This document shows, one piece after another, positions 1-8,093 of a stretch of 43,109 nucleotides of DNA. The stretch comes from Gemmatimonadales bacterium (lineage in GTDB: Bacteria > Gemmatimonadota > Gemmatimonadetes > Gemmatimonadales > GWC2-71-9). A model generated the notes under the pieces. The model was given only the letters and a program-made list of their open reading frames with translations, ran no database searches and was not told the DNA's origin. Location of the stretch: NCBI GenBank assembly GCA_036500345.1, contig DASYCE010000012.1, positions 1-43,109 of the forward strand. Reading direction: 5' to 3'. Positions within the stretch are counted from its first letter, which is position 1. Every line of letters begins with the position of its first letter. The translations under genes and the position numbers were made by a program.

Positions 1-665
1 GTCGTGATGTAGTTGAAATACTGGATCCGAAGATGCTCCGCGCGCGCCGATGTGCCGAGGTAGTTCTCGCGATCGCCCAGCCCGAGGCCACCTTGCAGAA
101 GAAACGCGACGTAGCTGCGCTCGCCGTGAATGCTCGGTTCCACCGACAAGCCGAGGATATGCGACGAGCGATAGATCCCCCAGTTGAGCGGATCGACATC
201 GGCCGGCGTTTCGCGGCCGAGGTACCGGGTCAGCGCCACGTTGTCGCGGAGTTGGTCGATGGTGTCGAGGGCGGATCGAAGTGGCTCGATCCCGTGCGCT
301 TCGATCGTCGCGTCGTCGAGCCACGCGGCGCGAAAGTCGGCGATTCTGCGCTGATTCGATCCCGGAGGAGCCGTCGCTGCGTCGTCGAGAAGCTGCACGA
401 TGCGCTGCCGGGTCCGCTGGTCGATTTCGTTGCGCGCACCCCAGCGCTCCATTCCCGCCGGGATCGGCGTGGAGTGGAGCCACTCGCCGTTGGCGTAGGC
501 AAAGAAGTCGTCCCCGGGGCGGGTATGCGGGTCGACACCGGTCAGCAGTGGCGATGGCTTCGAGGTCCCCGCGTCCTGGGCACGGAGAGCGAGGGGCCGA
601 ACGGACGCCAGGGTGGCGAGGATGGCGAGGGTGCTTCGCGAAATCGTACGAAGAGTTCTGATCAT
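1..665 (-). CDS. M13-family metallopeptidase, N-terminal part (cut by window edge)
   Basis: Reading leftward from ATG at 663-665, the protein opens with a signal peptide: basic MIRTLRTISR, a hydrophobic stretch, then a likely cut after ALRA. The M13 (neprilysin/PepO) N-terminal signature DDFFAYANGEWL follows, with P and G residues of the family around it. About 221 residues are visible, so the HExxH zinc site lies beyond the left edge. M13 enzymes are secreted or surface zinc endopeptidases acting on small peptides; a periplasmic or outer location is inferred from the signal peptide. The gene is divergent from the GlxA-type regulator. No Shine-Dalgarno is seen; a TAGCCT hexamer ends 7 nt before the ATG. 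Family assignment is strong, substrate unknown. Confidence 0.85.
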   Translation of the reverse strand, partial: MIRTLRTISRSTLAILATLASVRPLALRAQDAGTSKPSPLLTGVDPHTRPGDDFFAYANGEWLHSTPIPAGMERWGARNEIDQRTRQRIVQLLDDAATAPPGSNQRRIADFRAAWLDDATIEAHGIEPLRSALDTIDQLRDNVALTRYLGRETPADVDPLNWGIYRSSHILGLSVEPSIHGERSYVAFLLQGGLGLGDRENYLGTSARAEHLRIQYFNYIT

Positions 666-672
666 GGCGCGA

Positions 673-678
673 AGGCTA
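673..678 (-). promoter_or_regulatory. -10-like hexamer of M13 peptidase gene (leaderless type)
   Basis: TAGCCT on the minus strand ends 7 nt before the ATG of the M13 gene, with no Shine-Dalgarno between. The spacing suggests that transcription starts at or next to the start codon. No clear -35 was found. Confidence 0.4.
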
Positions 679-806
679 TCGGGCGCGACCGATGTCCGCG
701 CTGCCGCCGCGCGACAAGTTCAGATCAATTTCGGACGACGGGGTAGTCTCATTGGTTGAAATGCCAGAATTCGTGCTATCGTTCCGACCATGCCGGATGT
801 CCTGAA

Positions 807-1883
807 ATGATCGCTCGTACCGAGACGATCGATCTCCTCTTCGTCATCGTGCCGCACGCGCTGCTGCTCGACATTGCCGGCCCCGCCGAAGCGTTCCGCC
901 TGGCGAACCTGCACCGTGAGCGTCAGGGGTTGCCGCCGCGCTTCGTCCTGCGGTTTGCCGGGCCATCATCGACCATGCCGACGTCGGTCGGCCTTGCCCT
1001 CGGCGAACTCGAACCACTGCCGCGGCACCTCCCCGCGCCGACGTGGGTCGTCGTGGTTGGTCAGCCGACCGCGCACACCACGCAGGCGACACCTGCGATC
1101 ATGGCGACCGCGCGATGGCTCAATCAGATCCTTCACTCGTCGCTGCGAGATGCCGGCGCGCCACATCGTCTGGTGACGATCTGCTCGGGAGCGCTCCTCG
1201 CTGCGCGTGCCGGTCTCCTCGGCGGCCGCCGCTGCACCACGCATCACGAACTCCTCGATGCGCTGCGCGCGCTGGCACCCGGCGCCCAGGTCATCGACAA
1301 CCGCGTCTTCGTCCTCGACGGCGCAATCGCCTCGAGCGCGGGCGTCACGGCGGGAATCGACATCGCGTTGCATCTCATCGCCGAGGAGTGCGGCGAGGCA
1401 TTGGCGGCAAGCGTGGCCGAAGACATGGTGGTCTACCTGCGGCGATCGCCGCGCGATCCGGAGCTCTCGCCGTTCCACATGCACCGGCGGCACTTGCACG
1501 CCACGGTCCACCGCGTGCAGGACGCCATCATCACCCGCCCCGAGCACGAGTGGGACATGCCGGCGCTCGCGGCGGTCGGAAACACCACCACCCGTCATCT
1601 GCTCCGGCTCTTTGTCGAGCACGCCTGCATCTCGCCGCTCGACTTCCTCCGGTCGATTCGCCTGGAACGCGCCCGCCAGTCACTCGAATACGGCGCCTCG
1701 GTCAGTCGCGCCGCGAAGGTCGCCGGTTTCAGTTCGGGTCTGCAATTGCGACGGGCGTGGCGGAATCAGTGGGGCGGGTCGCCGCGCGACGTGGTGCGAG
1801 CAGCGGGTCGATCGGAAAGGAACAGCACGGGTGTGGCGGGGGATGCGGTCGAAGCGCGCCGGCGGGGGATCACCTCGGCATGA
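807..1883 (+). CDS. GlxA-family transcriptional regulator (DJ-1/PfpI + AraC HTH)
   Basis: This 358-residue protein has two parts. Residues about 8-195 form a DJ-1/PfpI-like domain, with the nucleophile-elbow motif TICSGALLAARAGLL (Cys126) followed by GRRCTTHHE. Residues about 230-325 form an AraC-type double helix-turn-helix, ending in the conserved AKVAGFSS...QWGGSPRDV pattern. This is the GlxA/FtrA architecture, in which the DJ-1 domain usually senses a small molecule rather than acting as an amidase. I chose ATG 807; an in-frame ATG at 756 would add 17 non-conserved residues. The gene is monocistronic, divergent from the M13 peptidase and followed by tRNA-Phe on the other strand. Its targets cannot be told from the sequence. 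Confidence 0.85.
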   Translation: MIARTETIDLLFVIVPHALLLDIAGPAEAFRLANLHRERQGLPPRFVLRFAGPSSTMPTSVGLALGELEPLPRHLPAPTWVVVVGQPTAHTTQATPAIMATARWLNQILHSSLRDAGAPHRLVTICSGALLAARAGLLGGRRCTTHHELLDALRALAPGAQVIDNRVFVLDGAIASSAGVTAGIDIALHLIAEECGEALAASVAEDMVVYLRRSPRDPELSPFHMHRRHLHATVHRVQDAIITRPEHEWDMPALAAVGNTTTRHLLRLFVEHACISPLDFLRSIRLERARQSLEYGASVSRAAKVAGFSSGLQLRRAWRNQWGGSPRDVVRAAGRSERNSTGVAGDAVEARRRGITSA

Positions 1884-1972
1884 AAGAAGCCCGACATGAG
1901 TCCCCGAACATCTCCCCGAACTGTCCGGGAGTCGTCGAGTCTACGATCGGGCTAAGTCGTTGTGCGACAACA

Positions 1973-2045
1973 TGGCCAGGGGCAGAATCGAACTGCCGAC
2001 ACCGTGATTTTCAGTCACGTGCTCTACCAACTGAGCTACCTGGCC
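1973..2045 (-). tRNA. tRNA-Phe (GAA)
   Basis: The minus strand folds into a 73-nt cloverleaf. The 7-bp acceptor stem GGCCAGG/CCTGGCC ends with discriminator A. A D-arm with AGCTCAGTTGGTAGAGC follows, then a 5-bp anticodon stem CGTGA/TCACG around loop CTGAAAA (anticodon GAA), and a T-arm with GTTCGATTC. CCA is not encoded. The gene stands alone, convergent with the GlxA-type regulator. Confidence 0.97.
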
Positions 2046-2235
2046 GAACGCGACGACAAGCTTAATGGCGGAGCTTCCGGGGTGCCACGTGCGCCTGCCG
2101 CGATCATCGGGACGTCGGCCGGCCGGATCGGGATTTCGCTACCCCGTTTTGAGCGCCCGTCGAGTTGAACGGGGCTTCCCCCCGACGAAACATCGCGTCC
2201 GGCCCTCGAGACACTGGTTCTGGCAGTTGAGACAT

Positions 2236-2660
2236 CACTTCCGCGCGTCCCGACGCGGCCCCGACGTGACGCAACGCGATTTCAGCCCAATCGAAACGAC
2301 TTCCGCCGAATTCGACTTCACTTCCGCCGAATCACGCCAGACTTCCGGCGAATTCGACCTCACTTCCGCCCAATTCGATCTGACTTCCGCCGATTCTACG
2401 TGGCTTCCGCCAACGCGTTCGTCCCGTCCGGGATTGCGATCAGCCGATCCGCCGCAGTTTCCGTCCATTGTTTCCGGAATTCGAAGCTTCCGGTCTCGGA
2501 TACACCACTTCCGACGACGCGGAGGTCACTTCCGCGCGGCTATCGGCCGCTCCGTTTTCGAATTCGCCTCTTCAGCCGCCGCGTTCGTCGCTTCCGGGTG
2601 CCGTTCGGACGATCCGGCGCCGCGTCGATCGCTTCCGCCGGGCGCGCACCCCGCAGTTCC
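2236..2660. repeat. Degenerate 21-bp-period tandem repeat array (about 20 units)
   Basis: Units start at 2236, 2257, 2278, 2299, 2320, 2341, 2362 and 2383, then continue with one slip at 2403, 2424 and 2445. After an irregular patch the phase resumes at 2486, 2507, 2528, 2549, 2570, 2590, 2611 and 2631. The best-preserved unit is ACTTCCGCC followed by GAATTCGA and a variable 3-4 nt; the TTCCG core is the most constant part and GAATTC recurs in several units. It fills the 650-bp gap between tRNA-Phe and the exporter gene. Both strands contain short open frames with 7-residue repeats because 21 is a multiple of 3, but no start, Shine-Dalgarno or recognisable protein was seen, so I treat it as non-coding. 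Confidence 0.8.
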
Positions 2661-2693
2661 GGCGGAGGAGCATCAATCCTCTCGTTGCGCACT

Positions 2694-3020
2694 TCACTTT
2701 GCGAGTCGCAACCCCACGATTCCCGCGACAATGACCGCGATCGACAGCAGCCGCAGCGGCTGACGCGATTCGCCGAGGAGGACGATCCCGAGGATCGCCG
2801 TGCCGACGGCGCCGATTCCGACCCAGACGGCGTAGCTCGTCCCGGCGGGAAGGACCCGGATCGCCTGCGCGAGGAGCCACATCGAGGCGAGCATCGCGAT
2901 GACAGTGATCACCGTCGGCAGCGGCCGCGAAAAGCCGTTGCTGTACTTGATGCCGACCGCCCAGACCATTTCCAGCAGGCCGGCGACGATGATGAAGATC
3001 CAGGCGCGGGATTCGGTCAT
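2694..3020 (-). CDS. gdx: SMR-family transporter, Gdx/SugE-type guanidinium exporter
   Basis: This 108-residue protein has four predicted transmembrane helices, the normal length for the small multidrug resistance family. Helix 1 has the essential acidic residue Glu17 in LLEMVWAVGIKYSNGF, the Gdx (SugE) version of the motif, and helix 3 has GTSYAVWVGIGAVG. Members work as dual-topology dimers exchanging guanidinium or quaternary cations for protons at the inner membrane. I started at MTESRAW (ATG 3018-3020), which overlaps the upstream stop by 4 bp; the open frame continues further upstream inside the neighbouring gene. It is the last gene of a translationally coupled run. The overlap leaves no room for a guanidine riboswitch. 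Confidence 0.88.
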   Translation of the reverse strand: MTESRAWIFIIVAGLLEMVWAVGIKYSNGFSRPLPTVITVIAMLASMWLLAQAIRVLPAGTSYAVWVGIGAVGTAILGIVLLGESRQPLRLLSIAVIVAGIVGLRLAK

Positions 3021-3889
3021 CGGCGGCCGATGGTGAACAAAACTCGCTGCCGTACCAATTGCTTCACCGGACATCCTGCCGTGCGGGCCGGGGTGAATGT
3101 CGATGTCATGATTGCGTCGATCGCCGACTTCGCGAAGTCCTGAGACGGTGCCGAGATGAGTCGGATAGATCCGGGCAACGTGCGACCAGACTCATCGACG
3201 ATGTACTGGAGATCGACGATCGCTTCGATCCCATCTGCCCGCGCGGATAACGGATAGTAAACCTTCCCCGCGCGACGCATCACGCTCGGGGTATCGATCT
3301 CGACCTCCGGAATCCTCAGACGCACCAGCGGAGCGATCGCGTTTGTTGAATCCTGGGCGACCAGCTGAACATGAATCGGCCGATGCTGCTGGCCCGCGAG
3401 CGTCGCGAGGATTCTCGCGTCGGATGTCCCTCCGGTCTCGTTCAGCGCCGCAAGCAGGGCGGCATCGGTCGCGAACTCTCCAGTCGGTTCCAACCATTTC
3501 AACGTGCTGAACGTCCCGTCCGGCTCGATCACGAGGTCGAGTGTGCCGAAAACCCGTGGCCTGTCGGCGAATGCCGATTTCCGGGTGTCCTGTGTGGGAG
3601 GGCGTTTCGGATTCTTCGGGGGCCCGGTGAACGGATAAAACAGCGCTCCAATCGACGGCGGAGGCTGAAAGCGTTGCCGAATCATTGAGGCGATTGCGTC
3701 AGACATGACTGAATCGTCGGAGGCATCACCCTGATGACTGGCCCGAAGCGAAAGGATCTCGACTGTCGTATCCCGATGCGCCGCGGTATCGAACACGCAG
3801 GCCTTGGGCGCTGCCTCGTTCTTGTGCCCCTGCGCAGCCACCGCAGCCGGCATCAGTCCAGCAACTGCAACCAGCGCTACGAGCCTCAT
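3017..3889 (-). CDS. Secreted protein with TonB C-terminal-like domain
   Basis: This is a 290-residue protein starting at ATG 3887-3889 with a signal peptide ([20 protein letters not shown]). The last 80 or so residues fit a TonB_C fold: [20 protein letters not shown], then DESG, a conserved Ala-rich helix and [12 protein letters not shown]. The middle 150 residues are not recognised. TonB_C domains bind TonB boxes of outer-membrane receptors, but here there is no N-terminal membrane anchor beyond the signal peptide and no ExbB/ExbD nearby, so a stand-alone periplasmic role is inferred. Its start overlaps the RidA stop (ATGA) and its stop overlaps the Gdx start. Confidence 0.7.
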   Translation of the reverse strand: MRLVALVAVAGLMPAAVAAQGHKNEAAPKACVFDTAAHRDTTVEILSLRASHQGDASDDSVMSDAIASMIRQRFQPPPSIGALFYPFTGPPKNPKRPPTQDTRKSAFADRPRVFGTLDLVIEPDGTFSTLKWLEPTGEFATDAALLAALNETGGTSDARILATLAGQQHRPIHVQLVAQDSTNAIAPLVRLRIPEVEIDTPSVMRRAGKVYYPLSARADGIEAIVDLQYIVDESGRTLPGSIRLISAPSQDFAKSAIDAIMTSTFTPARTAGCPVKQLVRQRVLFTIGRR

Positions 3890-4284
3890 CCCACCACCGC
3901 GTCGGCCTCGATTTCCACCAGCATCCGGTCGTCGATCAGCCGCGACACCTCGACCATCGTCGTTGCCGGCATGATCGCGCCGAACGCTTCGCGATGCGCC
4001 CGGCCGACCTCTTCCCATCGCGAGATGTCGGTGACGTAGATCCGCGTGCGCACCACATCCTCCAGTCGCGCACCGCCCTTCTCCAGTGCGCTGGCGATGT
4101 TCGCGATTGCCTGCACCGCCTGCGCGTACATGTCACCCGCGCCGACGATCGCGCCGTCGGCATCGGTCGCCGTGGTGCCGGTGACATGCACCAGCGGTCC
4201 CACCCGCACCGCGCGCGAATAGCCGACGATCGATTCCCATTTCGCGCCGCTGGCGATGTTCTGCCGCGACCACGAACCGCTCAC
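3886..4284 (-). CDS. RidA/YjgF-family enamine/imine deaminase
   Basis: This is a 132-residue protein of normal RidA length. Visible family features are [24 protein letters not shown], cited here only by its ends (GYSRAVRVG and HVTGTTATD), the helix [29 protein letters not shown] and the terminal [11 protein letters not shown]...VEIEADAV. RidA proteins hydrolyse reactive enamine/imine intermediates from PLP enzymes in the cytosol. The catalytic Arg of RidA is likely the one in VVRTRIYV. The start is GTG 4282-4284, overlapping the preceding stop (GTGA). It sits inside a five-gene overlapping run with the guanidinium exporter, so a link to nitrogen-compound detoxification is possible but not shown. 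Confidence 0.88.
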   Translation of the reverse strand: MSGSWSRQNIASGAKWESIVGYSRAVRVGPLVHVTGTTATDADGAIVGAGDMYAQAVQAIANIASALEKGGARLEDVVRTRIYVTDISRWEEVGRAHREAFGAIMPATTMVEVSRLIDDRMLVEIEADAVVG

Positions 4285-4493
4285 GGGCGCTTGCCGCTGG
4301 TGAGCACCAGCACCAGCCCGCCGAGCGCCACGATCCCGCCGATCCACGGTGCCACCGATTTCTTGCTGTCGGTCGTGACCCGCACCTGGCCAATGTCGAG
4401 CACATCCTTCTTGGTGTGATACGAGAGGCCGCGCGCCAGGATGATCCCGCCGAGAAGGATGCACGTCGCGCCAATGATGACGCGAAGTCTCAT
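4281..4493 (-). CDS. Small two-helix membrane protein (DUF3185-like layout), unknown function
   Basis: This 70-residue protein has an N-terminal helix ([19 protein letters not shown]), a charged middle ([21 protein letters not shown]) and a C-terminal helix ([19 protein letters not shown]). The pattern of a short loop between two Gly-rich helices resembles small DUF3185-like inner-membrane proteins, but I cannot confirm that family. Start and stop each overlap a neighbour by 4 bp (ATGA with DinB, GTGA with RidA), strong evidence that it is really translated. Confidence 0.7.
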   Translation of the reverse strand: MRLRVIIGATCILLGGIILARGLSYHTKKDVLDIGQVRVTTDSKKSVAPWIGGIVALGGLVLVLTSGKRP

Positions 4494-4993
4494 GGCATCA
4501 CCGGATCGCTGAGCGGCGGAATCGTCACCATGCCGAGGCCGGTCGTTTCGCCGGTGACGAGGCGGCGATGAATGTCGGCCTGGCCGAGATGGTATCCCAG
4601 ATGGGAGACATGATGAATCAGGAAGCGTTCGGTCGAGAGCGTCACCTTGCCGAGCGGTATGGGGAAATCGCGCGGCAGGAGTTCGGGGTCGAGATGATCC
4701 AGGGCGCGCGAAACTTCGTCGCGAGTCACCGCGAGGAGCATCTCGAGTTCGACGCGCGGGAGCCCCCGCACCGCGAACTCCGCTTCGCGATCGCGCACGT
4801 AACCGCTCCGGCCAAGCACCCCGCCGATGAAGTGACGCAATGCGCCGCAGCAGTGTACCACCAGCGTCCCGGTCGAATTGCTCACGCCACGCGGGAGCTC
4901 CCACACTGACGCGTCGGTGGGAAAGGCGTCGAGCTGGAGCCCGAACCCTGCGAGGTCCCGGAGAAAGCATCGCTTCACCGCATCGGCGACCAT
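4490..4993 (-). CDS. DinB-family putative metal-dependent protein
   Basis: This is a 167-residue protein with a four-helix DinB layout. The three usual metal-binding histidines can be placed in [12 protein letters not shown] and in [21 protein letters not shown] near the C terminus. DinB/YfiT relatives include bacillithiol S-transferases and maleylpyruvate isomerase-like enzymes; the exact reaction cannot be assigned. A strong Shine-Dalgarno (GAGGGAGGG) lies just before ATG 4991-4993. It opens the chain of 4-bp-overlapping genes running to the Gdx exporter and sits 10 bp after the lipoprotein gene. Confidence 0.82.
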   Translation of the reverse strand: MVADAVKRCFLRDLAGFGLQLDAFPTDASVWELPRGVSNSTGTLVVHCCGALRHFIGGVLGRSGYVRDREAEFAVRGLPRVELEMLLAVTRDEVSRALDHLDPELLPRDFPIPLGKVTLSTERFLIHHVSHLGYHLGQADIHRRLVTGETTGLGMVTIPPLSDPVMP

Positions 4994-5003
4994 TCGCCCT
5001 CCC

Positions 5004-5582
5004 TCACATCGTCATGGTGAACATGATGTGCGCCTTCGGCGTCCCGGCATCCATCAGCCACGGTCCCTGCGCCAGCGGCTGATCCGGGAGCCCTGTAGAC
5101 GCGGCGGTGGCGAACGGCGTGTACACCGAGTAGCGGAGCTTGATGGCACTCGTCACCGTCCCGGCCTTGGCATCGACGCCGCTCATCGGACCGTCGAGCG
5201 CCCAGAGTGCCGCGGGCTGCTCCGGCATCTTGATCGTCCCCGCCTTCACCTGGGCGAAGCGTGCGCTGTCGACGTTCTTGACGCCCTTGCCGCGCAGCGT
5301 GCGACCGGCCGCCATGAACGGCTCCATCGTGTTCGCGTAGCACGCCGCGTGAAAGACCGAATCACCGGGGACACCGGCGAGGCAGGTCATCGATCCGCTC
5401 CCCGGGCGAAGCGTCACCAGCTTGCGGGCGTTGTCGTAGCCGAGCACGGTGGCGCCGGCGCGGAAATTCATCGGCAGCGGCAGCACCGCGAGCGCGATCT
5501 GTTGTGCCGGCGGCAGCGGCTTCTGGCCACAGGCGGCGACGGGGAGGACAAGCACCATGACAGCTGCGCGAATGAGTCGCAT
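5004..5582 (-). CDS. Putative lipoprotein, unknown function
   Basis: This 192-residue protein begins with a lipoprotein signal peptide: MRLIRAAVMVLVLPVAAC, with lipobox LPVAAC and Cys18 as the lipidation site. The rest has no family I recognise; it contains three further Cys residues, two of them in TCLAG and AACYANTMEP. A GGAG about 7 nt before the ATG could be the ribosome site. It is the first gene of the run 5582-2694 and probably co-transcribed with DinB, RidA and Gdx. Translocation to the periplasmic face by lipidation is inferred. Confidence 0.72.
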   Translation of the reverse strand: MRLIRAAVMVLVLPVAACGQKPLPPAQQIALAVLPLPMNFRAGATVLGYDNARKLVTLRPGSGSMTCLAGVPGDSVFHAACYANTMEPFMAAGRTLRGKGVKNVDSARFAQVKAGTIKMPEQPAALWALDGPMSGVDAKAGTVTSAIKLRYSVYTPFATAASTGLPDQPLAQGPWLMDAGTPKAHIMFTMTM

Positions 5583-5633
5583 GATCTACTCCAGCGAAGG
5601 ACGCTCAACGATGCCACGAAACGCCCCGGGGCG

Positions 5634-6377
5634 CTACCCGACCCGACCCGCCACGATCGTCAGCGGCCAGTGAATCGTTCGCGGTACCGCTCCCCAGTCG
5701 CGTCGCAGTCGTGCACCGAAGTTCTCGACCGGATCGGCCCGGTTCACCTCGATGTATCGTCGCACCGCCGACCAGGTTCGCAGGTATCCGAGGAACTGGT
5801 CGACGGTCCACTCCGCGCTCATGTCGATCGGCGGCGGTTCAATCGGATCGAACGGCAGCGCGATCCGGCGATATCCCTGGTCGACATGTCCCCGCTCCTT
5901 CGGCCAGTACTCGCCGACCACGTCGTCGTGAAAGTGTCGCAGCTGGTCGCTGGTGGCGGGATCGTCGAGCGTGGCGAGGCCGTAGCTCCACGCCACGAAG
6001 ATGCCGCGCGGGGCGAGGACGCGGCGCACCTCGATCCAGAATCGGGGCAGGTCGAACCAGTGGAGCGCCTGCGCGACTGTCACGGCATCGAAGGCATGAT
6101 CCGCGAGGCCGCTCGATTCCGCCGCGGCGACGCGCCAGGTGATTCGCGGGTTCTTCGGCGCCTCGCGAAGCTGTTCCGCGCTGGCGTCGGTGCCGGTGAC
6201 CTGCTCGAAACGTTCGGCGAGAGGCAGCGTCGCCTGGCCGCTGCCGCAGGCGCAGTCCCAGGCATTCCCCCGCGATGGTGCCGTCGTAGCGATCCAGTCG
6301 AACAGCGCCGCCGGATAGGTCGGACGATACCGGGCGTACGAGGCGGCGATGCTCGAAAAGTGATCGGGGAAGGTCAC
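5634..6377 (-). CDS. Class I SAM-dependent methyltransferase
   Basis: This 247-residue protein starts at GTG 6375-6377. The Rossmann SAM-binding motif I is WDCACGSGQATLPLAERF (residues about 40-57), followed by GTDASAEQL as motif II and VTVAQALHWF as the motif IV region. These match the UbiE/Methyltransf_11 group, and the LHWF variant is common in the trans-aconitate methyltransferase-like subfamily. The substrate is unknown. The gene starts 9 bp after the clpP-like stop and is probably co-transcribed with it. Confidence 0.88.
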   Translation of the reverse strand: MTFPDHFSSIAASYARYRPTYPAALFDWIATTAPSRGNAWDCACGSGQATLPLAERFEQVTGTDASAEQLREAPKNPRITWRVAAAESSGLADHAFDAVTVAQALHWFDLPRFWIEVRRVLAPRGIFVAWSYGLATLDDPATSDQLRHFHDDVVGEYWPKERGHVDQGYRRIALPFDPIEPPPIDMSAEWTVDQFLGYLRTWSAVRRYIEVNRADPVENFGARLRRDWGAVPRTIHWPLTIVAGRVG

Positions 6378-6386
6378 CGCCCGACG

Positions 6387-6974
6387 TCAGCCAAGTTCAC
6401 TCTGCGTGGAGATGATCGTCCCGACGAGGCCGTACTCCTTCGCCTGGTCGGCGTCGAGCCAGAAGTTGCGCGTGGTGTCGTCCTCGATCCGTTCGATCGT
6501 CTGTCCCGTCTCGCGCGCGAAGATCCTGTTCAATCGTTCGCGCATCTTGACGATCTCGCGCGCTTCGATGGCGATGTCCGACGCCGTGCCGCCCATCCCG
6601 CCCGCCGGCTGGTGCAGCAGGAAGCGGGTGTTGGGGAGGCAGTACCGCAGCTTGCGCGGCACCGAGACGTAGATCAGCGCGCCGGCACTCGCCACCCATC
6701 CGGTCCCCACCATCCGGATCTCGGGAGTGACGAAGCGGAGCATGTCGTGGATCGTGTCGCCGGCTTCGACGTGCCCGCCCTGCGAATTGATGAACACGGT
6801 GATCGGCTTGTCGGAGTCGGCCGAGAGGGTGAGCAGCTGCGACAGGGTGCGATCGGCGACGCTCTGCGTGATCTCGCCCGAGATGATCACCGTCCGCGCC
6901 TTGAAGAGCTTCGCGGCGAACGGATCGAACGGCGACGGGGACGACGCGGCATCAGGAAGATCGGTATCGGGCAT
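6387..6974 (-). CDS. clpP: ClpP-family serine protease with Asn at the catalytic Asp position
   Basis: This 195-residue protein has the ClpP fold: [19 protein letters not shown], the nucleophile motif [11 protein letters not shown] (Ser96), LLHQPAGG (His121) and a C terminus that aligns without gaps to the classical ERD..LSAPEAVEYGLVD segment. At the Asp position of that segment the sequence reads TRN, so residue 170 is Asn (codon AAC on the minus strand). Ser-His-Asn triads are known from ClpP1 of Listeria, which is poorly active alone and needs ClpP2. No clpX or second clpP is next to it; a canonical clpP elsewhere in the genome is likely. The N terminus is longer than mature ClpP. Confidence 0.9.
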   Translation of the reverse strand: MPDTDLPDAASSPSPFDPFAAKLFKARTVIISGEITQSVADRTLSQLLTLSADSDKPITVFINSQGGHVEAGDTIHDMLRFVTPEIRMVGTGWVASAGALIYVSVPRKLRYCLPNTRFLLHQPAGGMGGTASDIAIEAREIVKMRERLNRIFARETGQTIERIEDDTTRNFWLDADQAKEYGLVGTIISTQSELG

Positions 6975-7060
6975 GGTCTCGGGTGCGGTGAATGTGAACG
7001 ATCGTACCGGGCGTGAACCCTAGCACGGCATCGCGCGGATGGCCATTGGCGACGAACCCC

Positions 7061-7122
7061 CGTCAGCGGTCGGTGCCGCCGACGAGGGTTCAGCCACGGT
7101 TGCGCAACGCCTCGTCAGCGGC
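7061..7122 (-). terminator. Overlapping inverted repeats after CarboxypepD_reg-like gene
   Basis: GCCGCCGACGAGG (7075-7087) pairs with CCTCGTCAGCGGC (7110-7122) with one mismatch. CGTCAGCGG (7061-7069) can instead pair with CCGCCGACG (7076-7084). The hairpins overlap the 3' end of the gene ending at 7115 and precede clpP's start region. No T-tract follows, so the role as terminator is uncertain. Confidence 0.35.
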
Positions 7123-7495
7123 CCTGCGGCTCCAGCTCGCAGACGTGCCGCGGGTACGCTACCCGCCCCGAGTCGCCGCCGCGGATCAGCGAGAAGTCGA
7201 CCCGGGCCGACGAATCCGACACCGTCATCGTGTCGGTCTGCCGGCTCAGGTACCCGCGGAACGACGCCGTCAGCGTGAAGGTCCCCGCCGGCGGGTTCAG
7301 CAGGTGATAGTGACCGTTGGCCAGGGTGGTCGCCCGGGCGTTCGAGTTGGTCACCTGGATCTGCACGCCGCGGAGCGGGCAGCCGGTGGTGTCGTCAAAA
7401 ACCCGTCCGCTCACCGCGCGCGGCGCCGCCTGCGCCTGTGCCACTGCCGGTGCCGCAACGGCAAGCGCCAGAATCAGAATCGTCATTCGTGACAT
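7115..7495 (-). CDS. Secreted protein with carboxypeptidase-regulatory-like domain
   Basis: This is a 126-residue protein with a signal peptide (MSRMTILILALAVAAPAVAQAQA) and a single CarboxypepD_reg/transthyretin-like beta-sandwich domain: VSGRVFDDTTGCPLRGVQIQV, quoted here by its ends, then ATTLANGHYHLLNPPAGTFT and ASFRGY. Such domains usually occur at the N terminus of TonB-dependent receptors; here it stands alone. The start ATG 7493-7495 is fixed by the strong Shine-Dalgarno AAAGGAG; the upstream in-frame extension is Gly/Pro/Arg-rich and unlikely to be coding. A lone domain of this kind could be a surface adhesion or folding module; function unknown. Confidence 0.78.
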   Translation of the reverse strand: MSRMTILILALAVAAPAVAQAQAAPRAVSGRVFDDTTGCPLRGVQIQVTNSNARATTLANGHYHLLNPPAGTFTLTASFRGYLSRQTDTMTVSDSSARVDFSLIRGGDSGRVAYPRHVCELEPQGR

Positions 7496-7580
7496 TGCTG
7501 TCTCCTTTCGTGAACCGAACCGGCTCGTCACCGCACCTGATGACGATCCAGCCGGTGGCGCCGCCACGAATGGGGCCCGA

Positions 7581-8093
7581 TCAGGACCGCGGAGGCTTCC
7601 GGGGTGCCCCCGAATCGGCGGGGACGATGACCGACGAGGTATGCCCAATGAGGAAGCGCCATCCCGAGTCGCCGTGGACCGCGGTCATCGACAACGCGCC
7701 GGCGAGTCCGATCGTCTCCCCGGTGGTGTCGGTGATCTTCTCGGCGAAATTGGTGGTGACGATCGCCACCCCCGGCGCCACCGGCGTGATCTCCGGCTCG
7801 ATCAGCGACATGCCGAAGTCGCGCACCACGGGCGCCATCGCGAGCATCGTGTCGGCGAGTTCGCGAGCGGACCGGTACTTGAGCTCGCCATCCTGGAACC
7901 AGCGGAAGGCCGAGTCGGACGAGTAGAACGTTGCCGCGCGGCCAAAGTCGCGGGCAGCGAGCGCGCCGCGCCACGCGTCGAGCATCTGTGCCACGCTGTC
8001 GCGCTCCGCCGCCCGGTGCCCCGCGGTGAATTGCGATGCGTGACATCCGCCGAGAGCCAGGGCGACGACGAGTGCCGCACAGGCCGCCCTCAT
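7581..8093 (-). CDS. Lipoprotein with NTF2-like (DUF4440/SnoaL-type) domain
   Basis: This 170-residue protein begins with a lipoprotein signal (MRAACAALVVALALGGC, Cys17). The remainder fits an NTF2-like cone fold: MLDAWRGALAARDFGRAATFYSSD, quoted here as ends MLDAWRGAL and AATFYSSDSAF, then ITPVAPGVAIVTTNF and a WRFLIGHTS C-terminal strand. Members serve as small-ligand-binding or enzyme domains; no catalytic residues can be named. Its start overlaps the DUF4019-like gene's stop by 4 bp (ATGA), so the two are translationally coupled. Confidence 0.78.
   Translation of the reverse strand: MRAACAALVVALALGGCHASQFTAGHRAAERDSVAQMLDAWRGALAARDFGRAATFYSSDSAFRWFQDGELKYRSARELADTMLAMAPVVRDFGMSLIEPEITPVAPGVAIVTTNFAEKITDTTGETIGLAGALSMTAVHGDSGWRFLIGHTSSVIVPADSGAPRKPPRS

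Noticed and set aside
2236-2660. CRISPR-like array
   Set aside because: Units are contiguous 21-mers with gradual divergence; there are no unique spacers of constant length and no cas genes.
2065-2763. Plus-strand frame with 7-residue repeats (TSAEFDF-like), and a minus-strand 77-codon frame with SNSAEV-like repeats
   Set aside because: Both arise from the 21-bp DNA repeat, which is a multiple of three. They lack a ribosome site, and the repeat continues beyond each frame, so the DNA pattern is the signal.
3021-3200. Guanidine riboswitch upstream of gdx
   Set aside because: The upstream region is coding for the TonB_C-like protein with a 4-bp overlap, and no ykkC-type motif was seen.
4878-7016. 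712-codon plus-strand frame
   Set aside because: It is antisense to five recognisable minus-strand genes, is Arg/Gly/His-rich and matches nothing.
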